A DNA stretch of 64,000 nt from Desulfobacteraceae bacterium (GCA_011389745.1 JAABTQ010000013.1:1-64000), one strand, 5' to 3'; shown: positions 36,500-46,963, counted from the first letter of the stretch. The notes: a model not told the origin generated them from the letters alone. Program-made: numbers and translations.

Positions 36500-39208
36500 A
36501 TGGGTTTGTACAACCTGGATAAAATTTTTTCGCCAAAATCCATCGCAATTATCGGAGCAAGCGAAAAGCCAAACACCGTGGGAGAGGCGCTTGTCAGAAA
36601 TCTTGTCCATGGCGGCGCGAATGTGAATCTTTACCCCGTTAACCCCAATTATAGTGAAATTCAAGGGTTAAGGGCATATCAATCTCTGACGGATATCAAT
36701 CAGGAGGTAGATCTTGCGCTGATCGCAACACCCATTGCCACGGTGCCCGACATTGCTGAGGAGTGTGTGAAAAACGGTGTGGGCGGTGCGATCATCATTT
36801 CGGCCGGCGGTAAGGAGACCGGCGAAAATGGTCGTGAAATCGAACAAAAAATTTTACAGATCGCCTATGATGGAGGTCTGCGTATTGTCGGTCCCAATTG
36901 TTTGGGAGTAATATTGCCTGGAAAAAAAATCAATGCCAGCTTTGCCGCTGATATGCCCCGTTCGGGAAATCTGGCTTTTATCTCTCAAAGCGGAGCCATA
37001 TGCACGGCAATTCTCGACCTGGCATTCAAGGAACAGATCGGTTTCAGCCATTTTGTGAGTATCGGCTCCATGCTCGATGTTGATTTCGGGGACATGATCG
37101 ACTATCTGGGAAATGATCCTCAAACCAAAAGTATTCTTTTATATATTGAAAATCTGACCAATTTCAGAAAGTTCATGAGTGCGGCACGGGCAGTTTCCCG
37201 GGTCAAACCTATAGTCGTACTCAAATCCGGCCGCAGCGCTGCCGGGGCCAAAGCAGCCGCTTCGCACACCGGGGCAATGGCGGGTGAAGATGCTGTTTAT
37301 GATGCGGCTTTTAAGCGCACAGGTGTGGTTCGGGTGGATACGATACAGGATCTTTTCGACTGTGCGGAGCTGATGGCCAAACAACCTCGACCGACCGGAA
37401 AACGCCTGGCCATCATTACCAATGGCGGTGGTCCAGGTGTTATGGCTACCGATGCGCTCGCCCAATACGAAGTCGATCCGGAGCCTCTGGATGACGAAAT
37501 CATTGGAAGGTTAAATGAAGTGCTACCAGCCTTCTGGAGCCGAAACAATCCCATTGATATTCTGGGAGATGCCTCGCCGGAACGATTTGCCAAAGCCATC
37601 GAAATTTGCATTGAATCGAAAAAATTCGATGGCCTCATGGTAATTCTTGCTCCTCAGGCCCTTACCAAACCGGAGAATGTGGCCCAAAAATTAACCGAAA
37701 TCATGAAGCATAAGAATTTCCCCATTTTCGCCACTTGGATTGGCGGAAGAGATATGGCCAGGGGAATTGAAATGTTAAATAATGCGGGTGTGCCCACCTA
37801 TGAAACACCTGAACGTGCAATCAAAGCTTTTTTTTATATGTATAATTACTCCAGAAACCTCGATTTATTAAATGAAATCCCTCCCAAGCTTCCAGGGGAT
37901 TTAAGCTTTGACCGCAATGCCGCCGAAGAAAAAATAAAAAAGGGGCTGGAGCATCATAATCAATTTCTCGAAGAAACCGCATCAAAGGAGATTTTGGCTG
38001 CCTATGGTTTTCCCGTCAATGAAACAAAGATTGCCAGGGAAAAAGAGGAGGCTGTTTCCATCGCCGACAGCATAGGATATCCCGTGGTCTTAAAAATTCT
38101 ATCACCGGATATTACCCATAAGACTGACGCTCAGGGTGTTCAACTCGACTTGATGGATGCCGACCATGTTCAAAAGGCCTATGACAAAATCATGGAAGGT
38201 GCCCAAAATTATAAGGCTGATGCCCGAATTAGCGGGGTGACGGTTCAGGCCATGATCAACCGCCCTGATATGGAGCTTCTGGTAGGCGCCAAAAAAGATC
38301 CGAATTTCGGACCTGTCATTCTTTTCGGGATGGGAGGTATTTACACGGAAATCTTTAAAGACCGTGCTATCGGGCTTCCTCCCATGAACCGTTTGATTGT
38401 TCAGAGGCTGCTGGAGCAGACCCGTGTCTATAAGATACTCAAAGGATACCGCGGACGTCCCGGAGTTAACATGGGCCACCTCGAAGAGCTTATCCTGAGG
38501 CTTGCCCAACTCATGGTGGATTTTCCCGAGATAAAAGAACTGGACATGAACCCGGTGATTGTTAAAAATAGTGAACTTTTCGCTATCGATGCCAGGATCC
38601 TTCTGGAAAAAACTTCGGTCAAATCCCCCATGCACCTGGTGATCAGTCCTTATCCGGAGCAATATGAATTTCACCTTGAAACTGCTTCTGGAATGTCTCT
38701 TTTTGTTCGCCCCATTAAACCCGAGGATGCCGAACTATTTGTTGAACTTTTTAATACATTATCGCCAACAAGTATCTATTATCGTTTTTTCAGGGCCATG
38801 AAACAGCTTTCTCATAAAATGCTGGCCCGTTTTACCCAGGTGGACTATGATCGTGAAATTTCCATGGTGGCCATCGATGGCGGCCGTGGCAAAGAAAAAA
38901 TGATTGGCGTCTCACAGGTTTTTATCCACCCGGATGGAAAACACGGGGAATTTTCTATTCTGGTAGGCGATCCATGGCATGGTAAGGGAGTCGGTGCAAA
39001 ACTTCTCGAGCACGTATTAAAAATTTCCAAGCAAAGAGGTCTTTTAAATGTATGGGGAACAGTACTTCGGGAAAATATCAATATGCTGGCCCTGGGCAGA
39101 AAACTGGGGTTTAAAACCAAGTGGTCAAGCGACGGGTTGGAATGCGATTTGAATATCAATTTAAAAGAAACCCACTTTGAAGATATTCAAGTCGGTGGGC
39201 ATTTTTGA
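36500..39208 (+). CDS. bifunctional ADP-forming acyl-CoA synthetase / GNAT acetyltransferase
   Basis: A 902-residue fusion. Order: CoA-binding domain (about 8-130; FSPKSIAIIGASEKPNTVG), succinyl-CoA-synthetase-like domain (150-450) with the candidate phospho-histidine His256 in SHTGAMAGED, ATP-grasp domain (480-700; ILAAYGFPVNETKIA, YPVVLKILSPDITHKTD), and a C-terminal GNAT domain (740-895; GEFSILVGDPWHGKGVGAKL). Either it makes acetyl-CoA with ADP/ATP, or it acts as a protein lysine acetyltransferase like Pat/YfiQ. In classical Pat the synthetase part is inactive; here His256 is present, so activity is possible. AAAAAGGAGGA precedes the ATG. Confidence 0.92.
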   Translation: MGLYNLDKIFSPKSIAIIGASEKPNTVGEALVRNLVHGGANVNLYPVNPNYSEIQGLRAYQSLTDINQEVDLALIATPIATVPDIAEECVKNGVGGAIIISAGGKETGENGREIEQKILQIAYDGGLRIVGPNCLGVILPGKKINASFAADMPRSGNLAFISQSGAICTAILDLAFKEQIGFSHFVSIGSMLDVDFGDMIDYLGNDPQTKSILLYIENLTNFRKFMSAARAVSRVKPIVVLKSGRSAAGAKAAASHTGAMAGEDAVYDAAFKRTGVVRVDTIQDLFDCAELMAKQPRPTGKRLAIITNGGGPGVMATDALAQYEVDPEPLDDEIIGRLNEVLPAFWSRNNPIDILGDASPERFAKAIEICIESKKFDGLMVILAPQALTKPENVAQKLTEIMKHKNFPIFATWIGGRDMARGIEMLNNAGVPTYETPERAIKAFFYMYNYSRNLDLLNEIPPKLPGDLSFDRNAAEEKIKKGLEHHNQFLEETASKEILAAYGFPVNETKIAREKEEAVSIADSIGYPVVLKILSPDITHKTDAQGVQLDLMDADHVQKAYDKIMEGAQNYKADARISGVTVQAMINRPDMELLVGAKKDPNFGPVILFGMGGIYTEIFKDRAIGLPPMNRLIVQRLLEQTRVYKILKGYRGRPGVNMGHLEELILRLAQLMVDFPEIKELDMNPVIVKNSELFAIDARILLEKTSVKSPMHLVISPYPEQYEFHLETASGMSLFVRPIKPEDAELFVELFNTLSPTSIYYRFFRAMKQLSHKMLARFTQVDYDREISMVAIDGGRGKEKMIGVSQVFIHPDGKHGEFSILVGDPWHGKGVGAKLLEHVLKISKQRGLLNVWGTVLRENINMLALGRKLGFKTKWSSDGLECDLNINLKETHFEDIQVGGHF

Positions 39209-39261
39209 TTCTAATGTCATTTTGAGGGAATCATTTTTTTGACCGTTTTACGGAGTATCTT

Positions 39262-40791
39262 ATGAAGATAGGCATTAATCGATCCTCGACTGAAATCACG
39301 AGCAGCAACGAAACCAGGAATGTCAATTACCCGGTCGTAAAAAGACCATTTGTCTTTTTTACCAGTCTTCTTTTTGTGATCATGGTCATGCTTGCATATA
39401 ACCTTGCATTTACTGTTCCGGTTTTTGCCCAGGCCAATGAGGGGGCAAGCGCAGAGGAAGAAAAAGTACAGTTTCCACCGTCAAAAGACAGACCTTCCCA
39501 AGCTCCAACCAGGATTGATGTCAAGCCCCTTGCCCGCGACCATGACATCAGGGAAAGGCTCAAAGACATTCTGAAGGCCACGGAGTGGTTCATGGCTCCG
39601 GAGGTGCGTGTAATTGACGGGGTGGTTTTTCTTGAGGGCATGACAGAGACCGAAGAGTTCAAAAAATGGGCTGGAGATCTGGCACGTAACACACAAGATG
39701 TCGTTGCGGTGGTCAATCAAATCGAATTAAAGGAACCTTATTTATGGGATTTTCAACCGGCTTTTAACAGCTTGCGCGAACAGTGGCGAGGCATCTTACG
39801 AGGATCACCATTTATATTATTCGGATTGCTTATTCTTGCCGTTGCCTTGGGGGTCGCCCGGCTTTCCAACCGTCTTGCCCGAATTTCTCTTCGCCGCAGA
39901 GACATCAATGCGTTATTGCAGGATGTTATTGCGCGAGGTGTAGGTCTGGTTGTTTTTCTGGTGGGATTGTATATCGTTTTCCAGGTAGCCGGATTGACGA
40001 CCGTGGCTCTCACGGTAATGGGAGGTACCGGTCTGCTGGGTATTGTTCTGGGTATTGCTTTCCGGGACATCACAGAGAACCTTCTGGCCAGCATTTTCCT
40101 GAGTCTTCAAAATCCGTTCCGGAACGGTGATTTGATTGAGATTGCAGGGATTGAAGGGTTCGTGCAGACGCTGACAATCCGTGCCACGGTCCTCATGACA
40201 CCCGATGGTAACCATGTACAGATCCCCAACGCCACAGTTTATAAAAGCAATATTCACAACTATACCAGCAATCCCAACCGCCGTTCGGAGTTCACGGTGG
40301 GAATCGGGTACGATGACAATGTTCAGTCCGCGCAGGAAATGGTCCTGAAAATCCTGGCGGACCATCCAGTGGTTCTGAAGGAGCCGGAGCCCTGGGTCCT
40401 TGTGGACAATTTAGGTAAGTCTACCGTAGACCTGCGGATTTTCTTCTGGATAGACGGCGGTCAGCACAGCATTTTCAAGGTAAAGTCGTCTGTTATTCGA
40501 CTGGTCAAGCGTGCTTTTCAGGATGCGGGAATTTCCATGCCGGATGAAGCACGGGAAATGATTTTTCCCGAAGGAGTTCCGGTCAGGATGATCGAGCCGA
40601 AAAGACCTGAAGAGGGACGCACCATGCCAATTCACACAAAGGTCCCTCAGGCTTTAGGGGAATCCGCGATGATTTCCACTGATGGGGAAGGGGGGTTTCG
40701 CAGTGATGTCGGTGAAATTCAGGAACAGGCGCGTCGATCCCGAACACCGGAAGAAGGGCAAAACCTTCTGAAGCCGTCGTCCGCATCCTGA
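39262..40791 (+). CDS. MscS-family mechanosensitive channel with an N-terminal BON-like domain
   Basis: Inner-membrane osmotic safety channel of 509 residues. After a hydrophobic N-terminal segment (about 30-55) comes a periplasmic BON-like domain (about 95-155; EVRVIDGVVFLEGMTETEE and DVVAVVNQIEL). Then follow three helices, with the pore helix VMGGTGLLGIVLGIAFRD (near 253-270), and the MscS beta domain with PFRNGDLIEIAGIEGFV and LMTPDGNHVQIPNATVY. The C-terminal tail is polar. GGAG (39252-39255) sets the start. It is followed by a LapA-like gene, a sensor kinase and an HD-GYP regulator in the same direction. Confidence 0.88.
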   Translation: MKIGINRSSTEITSSNETRNVNYPVVKRPFVFFTSLLFVIMVMLAYNLAFTVPVFAQANEGASAEEEKVQFPPSKDRPSQAPTRIDVKPLARDHDIRERLKDILKATEWFMAPEVRVIDGVVFLEGMTETEEFKKWAGDLARNTQDVVAVVNQIELKEPYLWDFQPAFNSLREQWRGILRGSPFILFGLLILAVALGVARLSNRLARISLRRRDINALLQDVIARGVGLVVFLVGLYIVFQVAGLTTVALTVMGGTGLLGIVLGIAFRDITENLLASIFLSLQNPFRNGDLIEIAGIEGFVQTLTIRATVLMTPDGNHVQIPNATVYKSNIHNYTSNPNRRSEFTVGIGYDDNVQSAQEMVLKILADHPVVLKEPEPWVLVDNLGKSTVDLRIFFWIDGGQHSIFKVKSSVIRLVKRAFQDAGISMPDEAREMIFPEGVPVRMIEPKRPEEGRTMPIHTKVPQALGESAMISTDGEGGFRSDVGEIQEQARRSRTPEEGQNLLKPSSAS

Positions 40792-40832
40792 TAGCTAATG
40801 CCTGATTGCTTAATTTAGGAGAAATATATCTT

Positions 40833-41045
40833 ATGAAAAAATTGAAAATTATTCTGATTATAACTTTCAGTATTGCAATAGCCCTGCTTATTTTACAAAA
40901 CACCGCCAGGGTCCAGGCACATTTCCTCTGGTTTACCGCTGAGGTTTCGATTATTGTATTACTATTTTTTACAGCCGTTGGCGCTTTTATTTTGGGCCTG
41001 GTTGTGGCATTGCTTAAAAAGAATAATGTCAAACCCAAACCATGA
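40833..41045 (+). CDS. small LapA/DUF1049-like membrane protein
   Basis: A 70-residue protein with two hydrophobic helices (about 5-20 and 34-56), the layout of LapA-domain proteins: a QNTARVQAHFLWF turn between helices and a Lys-rich tail. The ATG at 40833 has TAGGAG (40816-40821) upstream; an earlier in-frame ATG at 40806 has none. Its stop codon overlaps the ATG of the hybrid kinase (ATGA), so the two are translationally coupled. In E. coli the LapA-type protein works with LapB in LPS control; that role is not shown here. Confidence 0.82.
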   Translation: MKKLKIILIITFSIAIALLILQNTARVQAHFLWFTAEVSIIVLLFFTAVGAFILGLVVALLKKNNVKPKP

Positions 41046-44000
41046 GCAAACGAAAATTTAAAAGATCCCTCGTTGGGCTCTTTTTCACGATTTTTTGGGT
41101 AACCTGGCTGATGCTGGGGTCTCCGGTTTCCGCCGGGGAGCCCCTGAGAGTAAAAATCGGTGTGCTTGCCAAAAGGGGAGTCGAACAATGCCTTGTGCAA
41201 TGGAGCCCCACTGCGGATTATCTTTCCCATAAAATAGACGGCGTTTCCTTTGAAATCGTTCCTTTGGACTATGACCGCATCAACCCGGCCGCTGAAAATG
41301 CTGAGGTCGACTTTGTTCTGGCCAACCCAGCCAATTATGTCACCATGGAAAACTGGTATGGTGCCATTCGCATTGCTACATTGAAGAACCGCTGTTTGGA
41401 TGAAAGCTGTGTCAAATACGGCGGTGTGATTTTCCGTCTGAACAAACGGGATGACATTCGAGATATAGAGGATTTAAAAGGAAAAAGCTTCATGGCCGCA
41501 GATGAGCATTCGTTTGGAGGCTGGATAAGCGTCTGGCGGGAGTTGAAGGAACAAGGTGTAGATCCCTATCGGGATTTCTCAGGGCTCCGTTTTGGGGGCG
41601 ATCACGACAGAGTTGTTTACGCGGTCCGTGACGGACTGGTCGATGCCGGATGCGTGCGCACCGACATTCTGGAACAAATGGCTGCCGAGGGAAAGATTGA
41701 AATAAATGATTTTACGGTCATAAAATGGCCAGGGAATGATAGTCCCGATTTTCCGTTTTTTCGTTCGACACGTGTGTACCCCGAGTGGCCCATGGCCAGG
41801 CTTCCGGGTGCATCAGAAAACCTTGCGGAGCTGGTTACGGTCGCCTTGCTCCAGATGCCTTCCCATTCAGATGCCGCAAAAGCTGGAAAAAATATGGGTT
41901 GGACTATTCCCCTGAACTATCAGCCGGTTCATGAATGTTTGCGTTATCTCAAGCTGGGTCCTTATAAGGAACTGGGGAAAATCACGCCGAAGGACATTAT
42001 CCAACAATACGGGCATTGGCTTATTTTCGCGGGGGTAGCGTTTGTTTTGATAATTGTTTTTACCGGAGTTGTCCTGAGACTTAACGATCATATCGAGGAG
42101 TCCAAGACAAGACTTGCCGAGGAAGTGGAAGAGCGGCGCAAAACCGATGAGGCGTTAAAGGATGCCAAAAAGATCGCTGAGGAAGCTACCCGGGCGAAAA
42201 GCGAATTTCTTGCCAACATGAGTCATGAAATTCGAACACCCATGAACGGTGTTATTGCCGCGGCCGAACTGGCCATGAACGAACAGCTTTCCCCCAAGGT
42301 TACCCACTTCATTAAGATTATCCTGACCAGCGCGCATTCATTGCTGGGGCTGATCAACGACATCCTGGATTTTTCCAAAATAGAGGCGGGAAAACTCACC
42401 ATTGAATCCCGTCCGTTCAGGCTGGATGAAATAGTTGACCGTGTGGTGGAACTTTTTTTCAACAGCGCTTCTGCCAAGCGGATCGAACTTCTGGTGGATA
42501 TCGATCCGAAGGTTCCCCGGTCCCTTATCGGGGATCCTCTTCGCCTCCAGCAGATATTGACCAACCTGGTGGGAAACGCCGTAAAGTTTACGGAAAAGGG
42601 AGGATTCATACTTATCGGTGCAAAGGCTTCGGATCTTTTGGACAAAAAGGTTGAGCTTTACATGTGGGTGAAAGACACAGGCGTCGGCATTTCCGGGGAT
42701 TATCTCATAAATTTGTTCGAGCCTTTTACCCAGGCTGATGGCTCCGACACCCGCCGCTACGAGGGTACCGGGCTGGGGCTGAGCATATGCAAACGTCTCG
42801 TTGAGATGATGGATGGCCGGATTTGGGTGGAGAGTGAACCTGGGAAGGGCAGCACGTTTTTTTTTACCGTACAATTAGAAAGCCCTTCGCAAGAGCCTGT
42901 AAGAGTATTCTCACCGCCACCGGAGCTTAAATTTCTTCATGTGCTGGTTGTAGACGATTGTGAGGAAAGCCGGCTTATTATCACCAATTACCTGGAAACG
43001 TTCGGATTTACGGTTGAAGTCGCCGAATCCGGGAAAAAAGCACTGACAATGTTTGAAAACAGGAAAAAACAGGGAACTCCTTTCAACCTGGTACTGATCG
43101 ACTGGCTCATGCCGGAAATAGATGGCCTGGAAGTTTCAAGGCGAATCCGGGAAAAAAATGCCGCCGCCCCACCGATTATCATGATGACTGCATTCGGAAC
43201 CGACATGGAAAAAACCGAGGCAGAAAAAATCGGCATCCAGGGATTTTTGATCAAGCCCATCTATCAGTCCACCCTGTTTAACGCGATCATGGATGCTTTC
43301 GGAAAAGAAAAGCACAAAAAATTGCGCCCTCAAAGCCGGCTTATGACCGATGCCACAGTTTACAAGATGCGGTTGAAAGGGTTCCGGGTCCTTGTGGTGG
43401 AAGACAATCCTACCAACCGAGAAATTGCCGTAGCCATCCTGGAAAGTGCCGGAATAATCCCTGATACGGCGATAAACGGACGCGAAGCCGTGGAAAAAGT
43501 TTTTAAAAATAAGTACGATGCCATCCTGATGGACATTCAAATGCCGGAAATGAACGGGTATCAGGCAACGCGAAAAATTCGAGCGGATTTATCCATGATC
43601 GATCTTCCCATAATTGCCATGACCGCCCATGCCATGAGGGGAGACGAGGAAAAGTGTATGGCTGCGGGTATGGATGGTTACGTTCCCAAGCCGGTGGACC
43701 AGTCCAGGCTCTTTCAACTTTTGTGGAGACTGCTTAAAAACAGGTGCCCGGTTCCGGAGGCGAAGCCGCTTACCTTCGAATCCGAAACAGAGGCCGGGGT
43801 GTCAGGGCTAAGCGGAGGGGCACTTCCCGACAAGGTTCCCGGAATCAACATTCGTGAGGCTCTCGAAAGTCTGAGTTTGAATCCCGAAATTTACCGGAGT
43901 ATTCTTTCCAGTTTTCGCAAAAACAGCCTTGATATTGTCCAATCCATTCGCAAGGCAATAGAAGAAAAGGATACGGAGCAAATTGTCGCTCTGTCCCACA

Positions 44001-44419
44001 TGCTAAAGGGAAGCAGTGGTAACATCGGAGCCCGTGATTTAGAATGTGCGGCAAAGGAGCTGGAGGCCGCTGTTCTGAAGAACTCCGACTGGTCTCTAAA
44101 ACCGGCGGCGAAAATGGTCGAGGAGGCGCTCAACATTGTTCTGAACTCCATTTCAGGCCTGGAGAACACTGGCGATGTTCAACCGATCAAGGATAGTTCC
44201 GCTTCAACCCTTGACAATGGTCGTTTCGTTGACATGTTAAACGAGCTGGCTGAGGCCTTGCGACGCGCGGACCCCGAGGAAATCAACCGTATACATTCCT
44301 GTCTGAAAGGGTCGGCACTTTGGAAAAAAAATTCCGAGTTAGATCGCCTGATCGAGCAATACCATTACCATGAGGCCCTCGAAATTTTGACTACCTTGGT
44401 TTTAAGTTTTAAGTTTTAG
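41042..44419 (+). CDS. hybrid sensor histidine kinase with periplasmic PhnD-like ligand domain
   Basis: 1125 residues in this order: signal anchor (about 12-33), periplasmic phosphonate-binding-like domain (36-300; starts [20 protein letters not shown]), transmembrane helix (about 322-343), coiled linker, HisKA with His395 ([15 protein letters not shown]), HATPase_c ([34 protein letters not shown]), receiver 1 with Asp687 ([12 protein letters not shown]), receiver 2 with Asp831 ([12 protein letters not shown]) and an Hpt domain with His986 ([10 protein letters not shown]). A further Hpt-like helical segment ends the protein. PhnD-type sensor domains occur in TtrS, the tetrathionate sensor, so a sulfur oxyanion, phosphonate or similar anion is a plausible ligand. 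Confidence 0.93.
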   Translation: MSKRKFKRSLVGLFFTIFWVTWLMLGSPVSAGEPLRVKIGVLAKRGVEQCLVQWSPTADYLSHKIDGVSFEIVPLDYDRINPAAENAEVDFVLANPANYVTMENWYGAIRIATLKNRCLDESCVKYGGVIFRLNKRDDIRDIEDLKGKSFMAADEHSFGGWISVWRELKEQGVDPYRDFSGLRFGGDHDRVVYAVRDGLVDAGCVRTDILEQMAAEGKIEINDFTVIKWPGNDSPDFPFFRSTRVYPEWPMARLPGASENLAELVTVALLQMPSHSDAAKAGKNMGWTIPLNYQPVHECLRYLKLGPYKELGKITPKDIIQQYGHWLIFAGVAFVLIIVFTGVVLRLNDHIEESKTRLAEEVEERRKTDEALKDAKKIAEEATRAKSEFLANMSHEIRTPMNGVIAAAELAMNEQLSPKVTHFIKIILTSAHSLLGLINDILDFSKIEAGKLTIESRPFRLDEIVDRVVELFFNSASAKRIELLVDIDPKVPRSLIGDPLRLQQILTNLVGNAVKFTEKGGFILIGAKASDLLDKKVELYMWVKDTGVGISGDYLINLFEPFTQADGSDTRRYEGTGLGLSICKRLVEMMDGRIWVESEPGKGSTFFFTVQLESPSQEPVRVFSPPPELKFLHVLVVDDCEESRLIITNYLETFGFTVEVAESGKKALTMFENRKKQGTPFNLVLIDWLMPEIDGLEVSRRIREKNAAAPPIIMMTAFGTDMEKTEAEKIGIQGFLIKPIYQSTLFNAIMDAFGKEKHKKLRPQSRLMTDATVYKMRLKGFRVLVVEDNPTNREIAVAILESAGIIPDTAINGREAVEKVFKNKYDAILMDIQMPEMNGYQATRKIRADLSMIDLPIIAMTAHAMRGDEEKCMAAGMDGYVPKPVDQSRLFQLLWRLLKNRCPVPEAKPLTFESETEAGVSGLSGGALPDKVPGINIREALESLSLNPEIYRSILSSFRKNSLDIVQSIRKAIEEKDTEQIVALSHMLKGSSGNIGARDLECAAKELEAAVLKNSDWSLKPAAKMVEEALNIVLNSISGLENTGDVQPIKDSSASTLDNGRFVDMLNELAEALRRADPEEINRIHSCLKGSALWKKNSELDRLIEQYHYHEALEILTTLVLSFKF

Positions 44420-44429
44420 GATAATGCAC

Positions 44430-45488
44430 ATGGAAAAAGAACGCGATCTTATTCTGATCGTTGATGATCATCCCACCAACATCGACCTTTTGGTCAGCAC
44501 CCTGACGAACGACTATCGGCTGGGTGTAAGTATTAATGGTCCAAGAGCCCTGGATTACGTATCAAGGCAAAAGCCGGATATCATATTGCTGGACATCATG
44601 ATGCCGGGGATGAACGGGTTTGAGGTCTGCAGCCGTTTGAAAGCCGATCCCGAGACTCGCGACATACCCATTATTTTCATCACGGCGGTCGATGATGCTT
44701 CCCGGAAAATTAAAGGTTTCGAGTTGGGCGCAGTCGATTATATTACCAAACCATTTCTGGCTGAAGAGGTTCGGGAAAGGGTGCGGACGCACCTGGCTCT
44801 TAAATCCATGCGGGAGCAACTTGCGGACCGAAATGTCAATCTCGAGTTGATGGTCAGGGAAAAAACCATTGAGTTGGAAAAAATGCTGGAAGCGACCATT
44901 TCAACCATTACCCTGATGGCTGAAACCAGGGATCCGTATACTTCCGGCCACCAGCAGCGAGTAGCCGACCTGGCATGCGCCATTGCAAAACACATGGGAC
45001 TGCCGAAGAATATAATGCGGACCGTGGAACTGGCGGGTATCCTTCATGACATCGGTAAGATCAGGGTGCCGACATCTGTGATGAATCGTCCCGGACGTCT
45101 TCTGGAAGCCGAGCAGGAACTGTTGAAAATTCATCCGGAGGTGGGTTACAAGCTTTTGAAAAGAATTCCGTTTACAATGCCTGTGGCTGATATTGTGTTC
45201 CAGCACCATGAGCGCATGGACGGCTCCGGGTATCCATGTGGCCTTAAGGGTGACCAGATTCTTTTAGAAGCCCGGATTATTGCTGTTGCCGACGTCACCG
45301 AAGCCCAAAGCTCATACCGTCCATACCGCCCGGCTCTGGGAATTGAGGTTGCTCTTGAAGAGATCTCCAAAAACAGCGGAAAATTTTATGATCCTCAAGT
45401 TGTGGAGGCCTGCCTGACTCTTTTCAGGGAAGGCCTTTTCAGTTTCGGCGAAGACAGTCGTATCCGGGACCCTGGGCATATCCAGTGA
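44430..45488 (+). CDS. response regulator with HD-GYP c-di-GMP phosphodiesterase domain
   Basis: 352 residues: an N-terminal receiver with Asp55 (IILLDIMMPGMNGFEV), a short coiled linker and an HD-GYP domain with His206-Asp207 (GILHDIGKI), HHERMDGSGYPCGL and ADVTEA. The HD and GYP residues that bind metal and cut cyclic di-GMP are present. In the usual ADVYDAL segment the protein reads ADVTEAQSS, a variant. It starts 10 bases after the hybrid kinase, its probable phosphate donor through the Hpt domain. ATG 44424 is an alternative start. Confidence 0.92.
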   Translation: MEKERDLILIVDDHPTNIDLLVSTLTNDYRLGVSINGPRALDYVSRQKPDIILLDIMMPGMNGFEVCSRLKADPETRDIPIIFITAVDDASRKIKGFELGAVDYITKPFLAEEVRERVRTHLALKSMREQLADRNVNLELMVREKTIELEKMLEATISTITLMAETRDPYTSGHQQRVADLACAIAKHMGLPKNIMRTVELAGILHDIGKIRVPTSVMNRPGRLLEAEQELLKIHPEVGYKLLKRIPFTMPVADIVFQHHERMDGSGYPCGLKGDQILLEARIIAVADVTEAQSSYRPYRPALGIEVALEEISKNSGKFYDPQVVEACLTLFREGLFSFGEDSRIRDPGHIQ

Positions 45489-45558
45489 CTATTGACGAAA
45501 CTCTGTGAAATGTAAAGACAAAATGAATTCTAGTCGGATTTCAGTAAAGAAAAAAAAT

Positions 45559-46578
45559 CTACAAAACATTTAAACTAGATGTAATGATTGTCTGGAAAAA
45601 CGAAATAATGGAAAAATCAGGGGCAAAAAATTCCACAACATATTTCGAGGCGGTAAAAACAATGATAGAAGTCAGCATCCACTTGATGGCCCGTGCCGGA
45701 ACGAATTTTTGAAAACGCGCCCCCAGATACATGCCGGCCATCCCGCCAATTCCGAAAAGCAGCCCAAGAAGCCAGTCCGGAGCAACGGACATACCAGGAT
45801 ATAATGGAGCAATGGCCTGATAAAATCCAACACCCGCTATAGATGTGACAAATGTCCCCATCAGCGCCGCTCCAGCCACCGTGTATACAGGAAGATGAAA
45901 AAAAGAAACAAAAAAGGGCGCTATAATGGAACCTCCTCCGATACCGTATATGCCGCCCACAATTCCGACAATAATACTCAAGGAAAATATTCCCCAGATG
46001 GGAAAGTTAAATTCTTCTCCATAAAATGTGTAGCCGATTCTTTTAAAATTAAATTCAGTTACCTGAACCGCAGGAAGGGGATCTTTTCCGGCAAGTTCAA
46101 ACTGTGCCGCTTCTTTACGGTATTGACTCACCAATTGCTGAAAACGTTGTTCGCTTGAGGCTTTGTTCATGTTTTTTGTGCCTCTGCGAAGCAGATCGAG
46201 CAGCATCCTGACACCGATATATAAAAGCACACCGGAAGCAAAAAGCTTGAACATTTTGGGATCAGGAAGATAAGCGACCCGCACGATGGCACCAATAAAT
46301 ACCCCGGGAAGTGTTCCAACGATAACAACCCATGTTAACGGCCATACCATGCGGCCCTCGCGAAAATATCGGTATACGCCGCTGGGAATGGCCACAATGT
46401 TGAATAACTGGTTGGTGGCACTTACTGAGGGATGGGTGTATCCCAGAAAGGACATTTGAAAAGGCAATATCAGAAACGCACCGGATACGCCCCCCATGGA
46501 TGTGAAAAATGAAATGACAAAAGCCACCAAAGGCGGAATCCACAGTGATACCTCTATGCCCGCTGTCTCAAAATACAT
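45559..46578 (-). CDS. TauE/SafE family sulfite/organosulfonate-type exporter
   Basis: Inner-membrane protein of 339 residues with about eight helices and the two family repeats: FFTSMGGVSGAFLILPFQM near residue 25 and GIVGGIYGIGGGSIIAPF near 212. A cytoplasmic loop of about 70 charged residues separates the two halves (about 130-195). AGGAGG precedes the ATG. TauE/SafE proteins export sulfite, sulfoacetate or related anions. In a sulfur-metabolising anaerobe this fits, but the substrate is not proven. It is monocistronic and divergent from csp. Confidence 0.87.
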   Translation of the reverse strand: MYFETAGIEVSLWIPPLVAFVISFFTSMGGVSGAFLILPFQMSFLGYTHPSVSATNQLFNIVAIPSGVYRYFREGRMVWPLTWVVIVGTLPGVFIGAIVRVAYLPDPKMFKLFASGVLLYIGVRMLLDLLRRGTKNMNKASSEQRFQQLVSQYRKEAAQFELAGKDPLPAVQVTEFNFKRIGYTFYGEEFNFPIWGIFSLSIIVGIVGGIYGIGGGSIIAPFFVSFFHLPVYTVAGAALMGTFVTSIAGVGFYQAIAPLYPGMSVAPDWLLGLLFGIGGMAGMYLGARFQKFVPARAIKWMLTSIIVFTASKYVVEFFAPDFSIISFFQTIITSSLNVL

Positions 46579-46963
46579 GGCGCCTCCTGTGCTTATATGG
46601 TTTATTTAATAGACACGAAAAAAATAATAACCGTGTTGATAAAAAATTATCATAACAAGTATCTGGTGTCAACGAATTTGAAAGGCATTATCATCTCTTG
46701 ACAAAAAAATATTTTGTATATATAGGCTTTTTGAAGAAGATTTTAGATCAATCCGACCATTATACCTAAGAGGGCGGGAAACAAAGCAGAAAAGAGACCA
46801 AAATATTTTTCTAAAAACCTTATAAGTACCACAATCAATAGAAGGCAAGTAATTTGAAAGCCTGTTTCGTTCTTAAGGTTAATCCATTTGTCAAACCAGT
46901 TCTTTTGATGGTGGCAACCTGAAGCATGAAACACCGAAACATTTTTAAAAGGAGGGTGCCACT
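46579..46963. other. intergenic region between divergent tauE-like and csp genes
   Basis: It contains a plus-strand TTGACA (46698-46703) followed by TATATATAGG (46717-46726), a likely csp promoter that would give a leader of about 230 bases. A 63-codon minus frame (46743-46934) encodes a hydrophobic peptide but lacks a ribosome binding site. Confidence 0.4.
46698..46726 (+). promoter_or_regulatory. candidate promoter of the cold-shock gene with a long leader
   Basis: Perfect -35 TTGACA (46698-46703). The -10 is TATATA (46719-46724, 15-bp spacer) or TATAGG (46721-46726, 17-bp spacer). The start codon is more than 230 bases downstream. Long 5' leaders are usual for cspA-type mRNAs. Confidence 0.45.

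Noticed and set aside
38102-38674. 190-codon frame antisense to the ACS-GNAT gene
   Set aside because: Shadow of a strongly supported gene; no ribosome binding site or domain.
40583-41230. 215-codon minus-strand frame across the MscS, LapA-like and kinase genes
   Set aside because: Covers three supported genes on the other strand and has no family pattern.
46743-46934. 63-codon minus-strand frame encoding a hydrophobic helix
   Set aside because: No ribosome binding site before its ATG. It lies in the probable csp leader on the opposite strand. The membrane-like peptide may be a remnant or an AT-composition effect.
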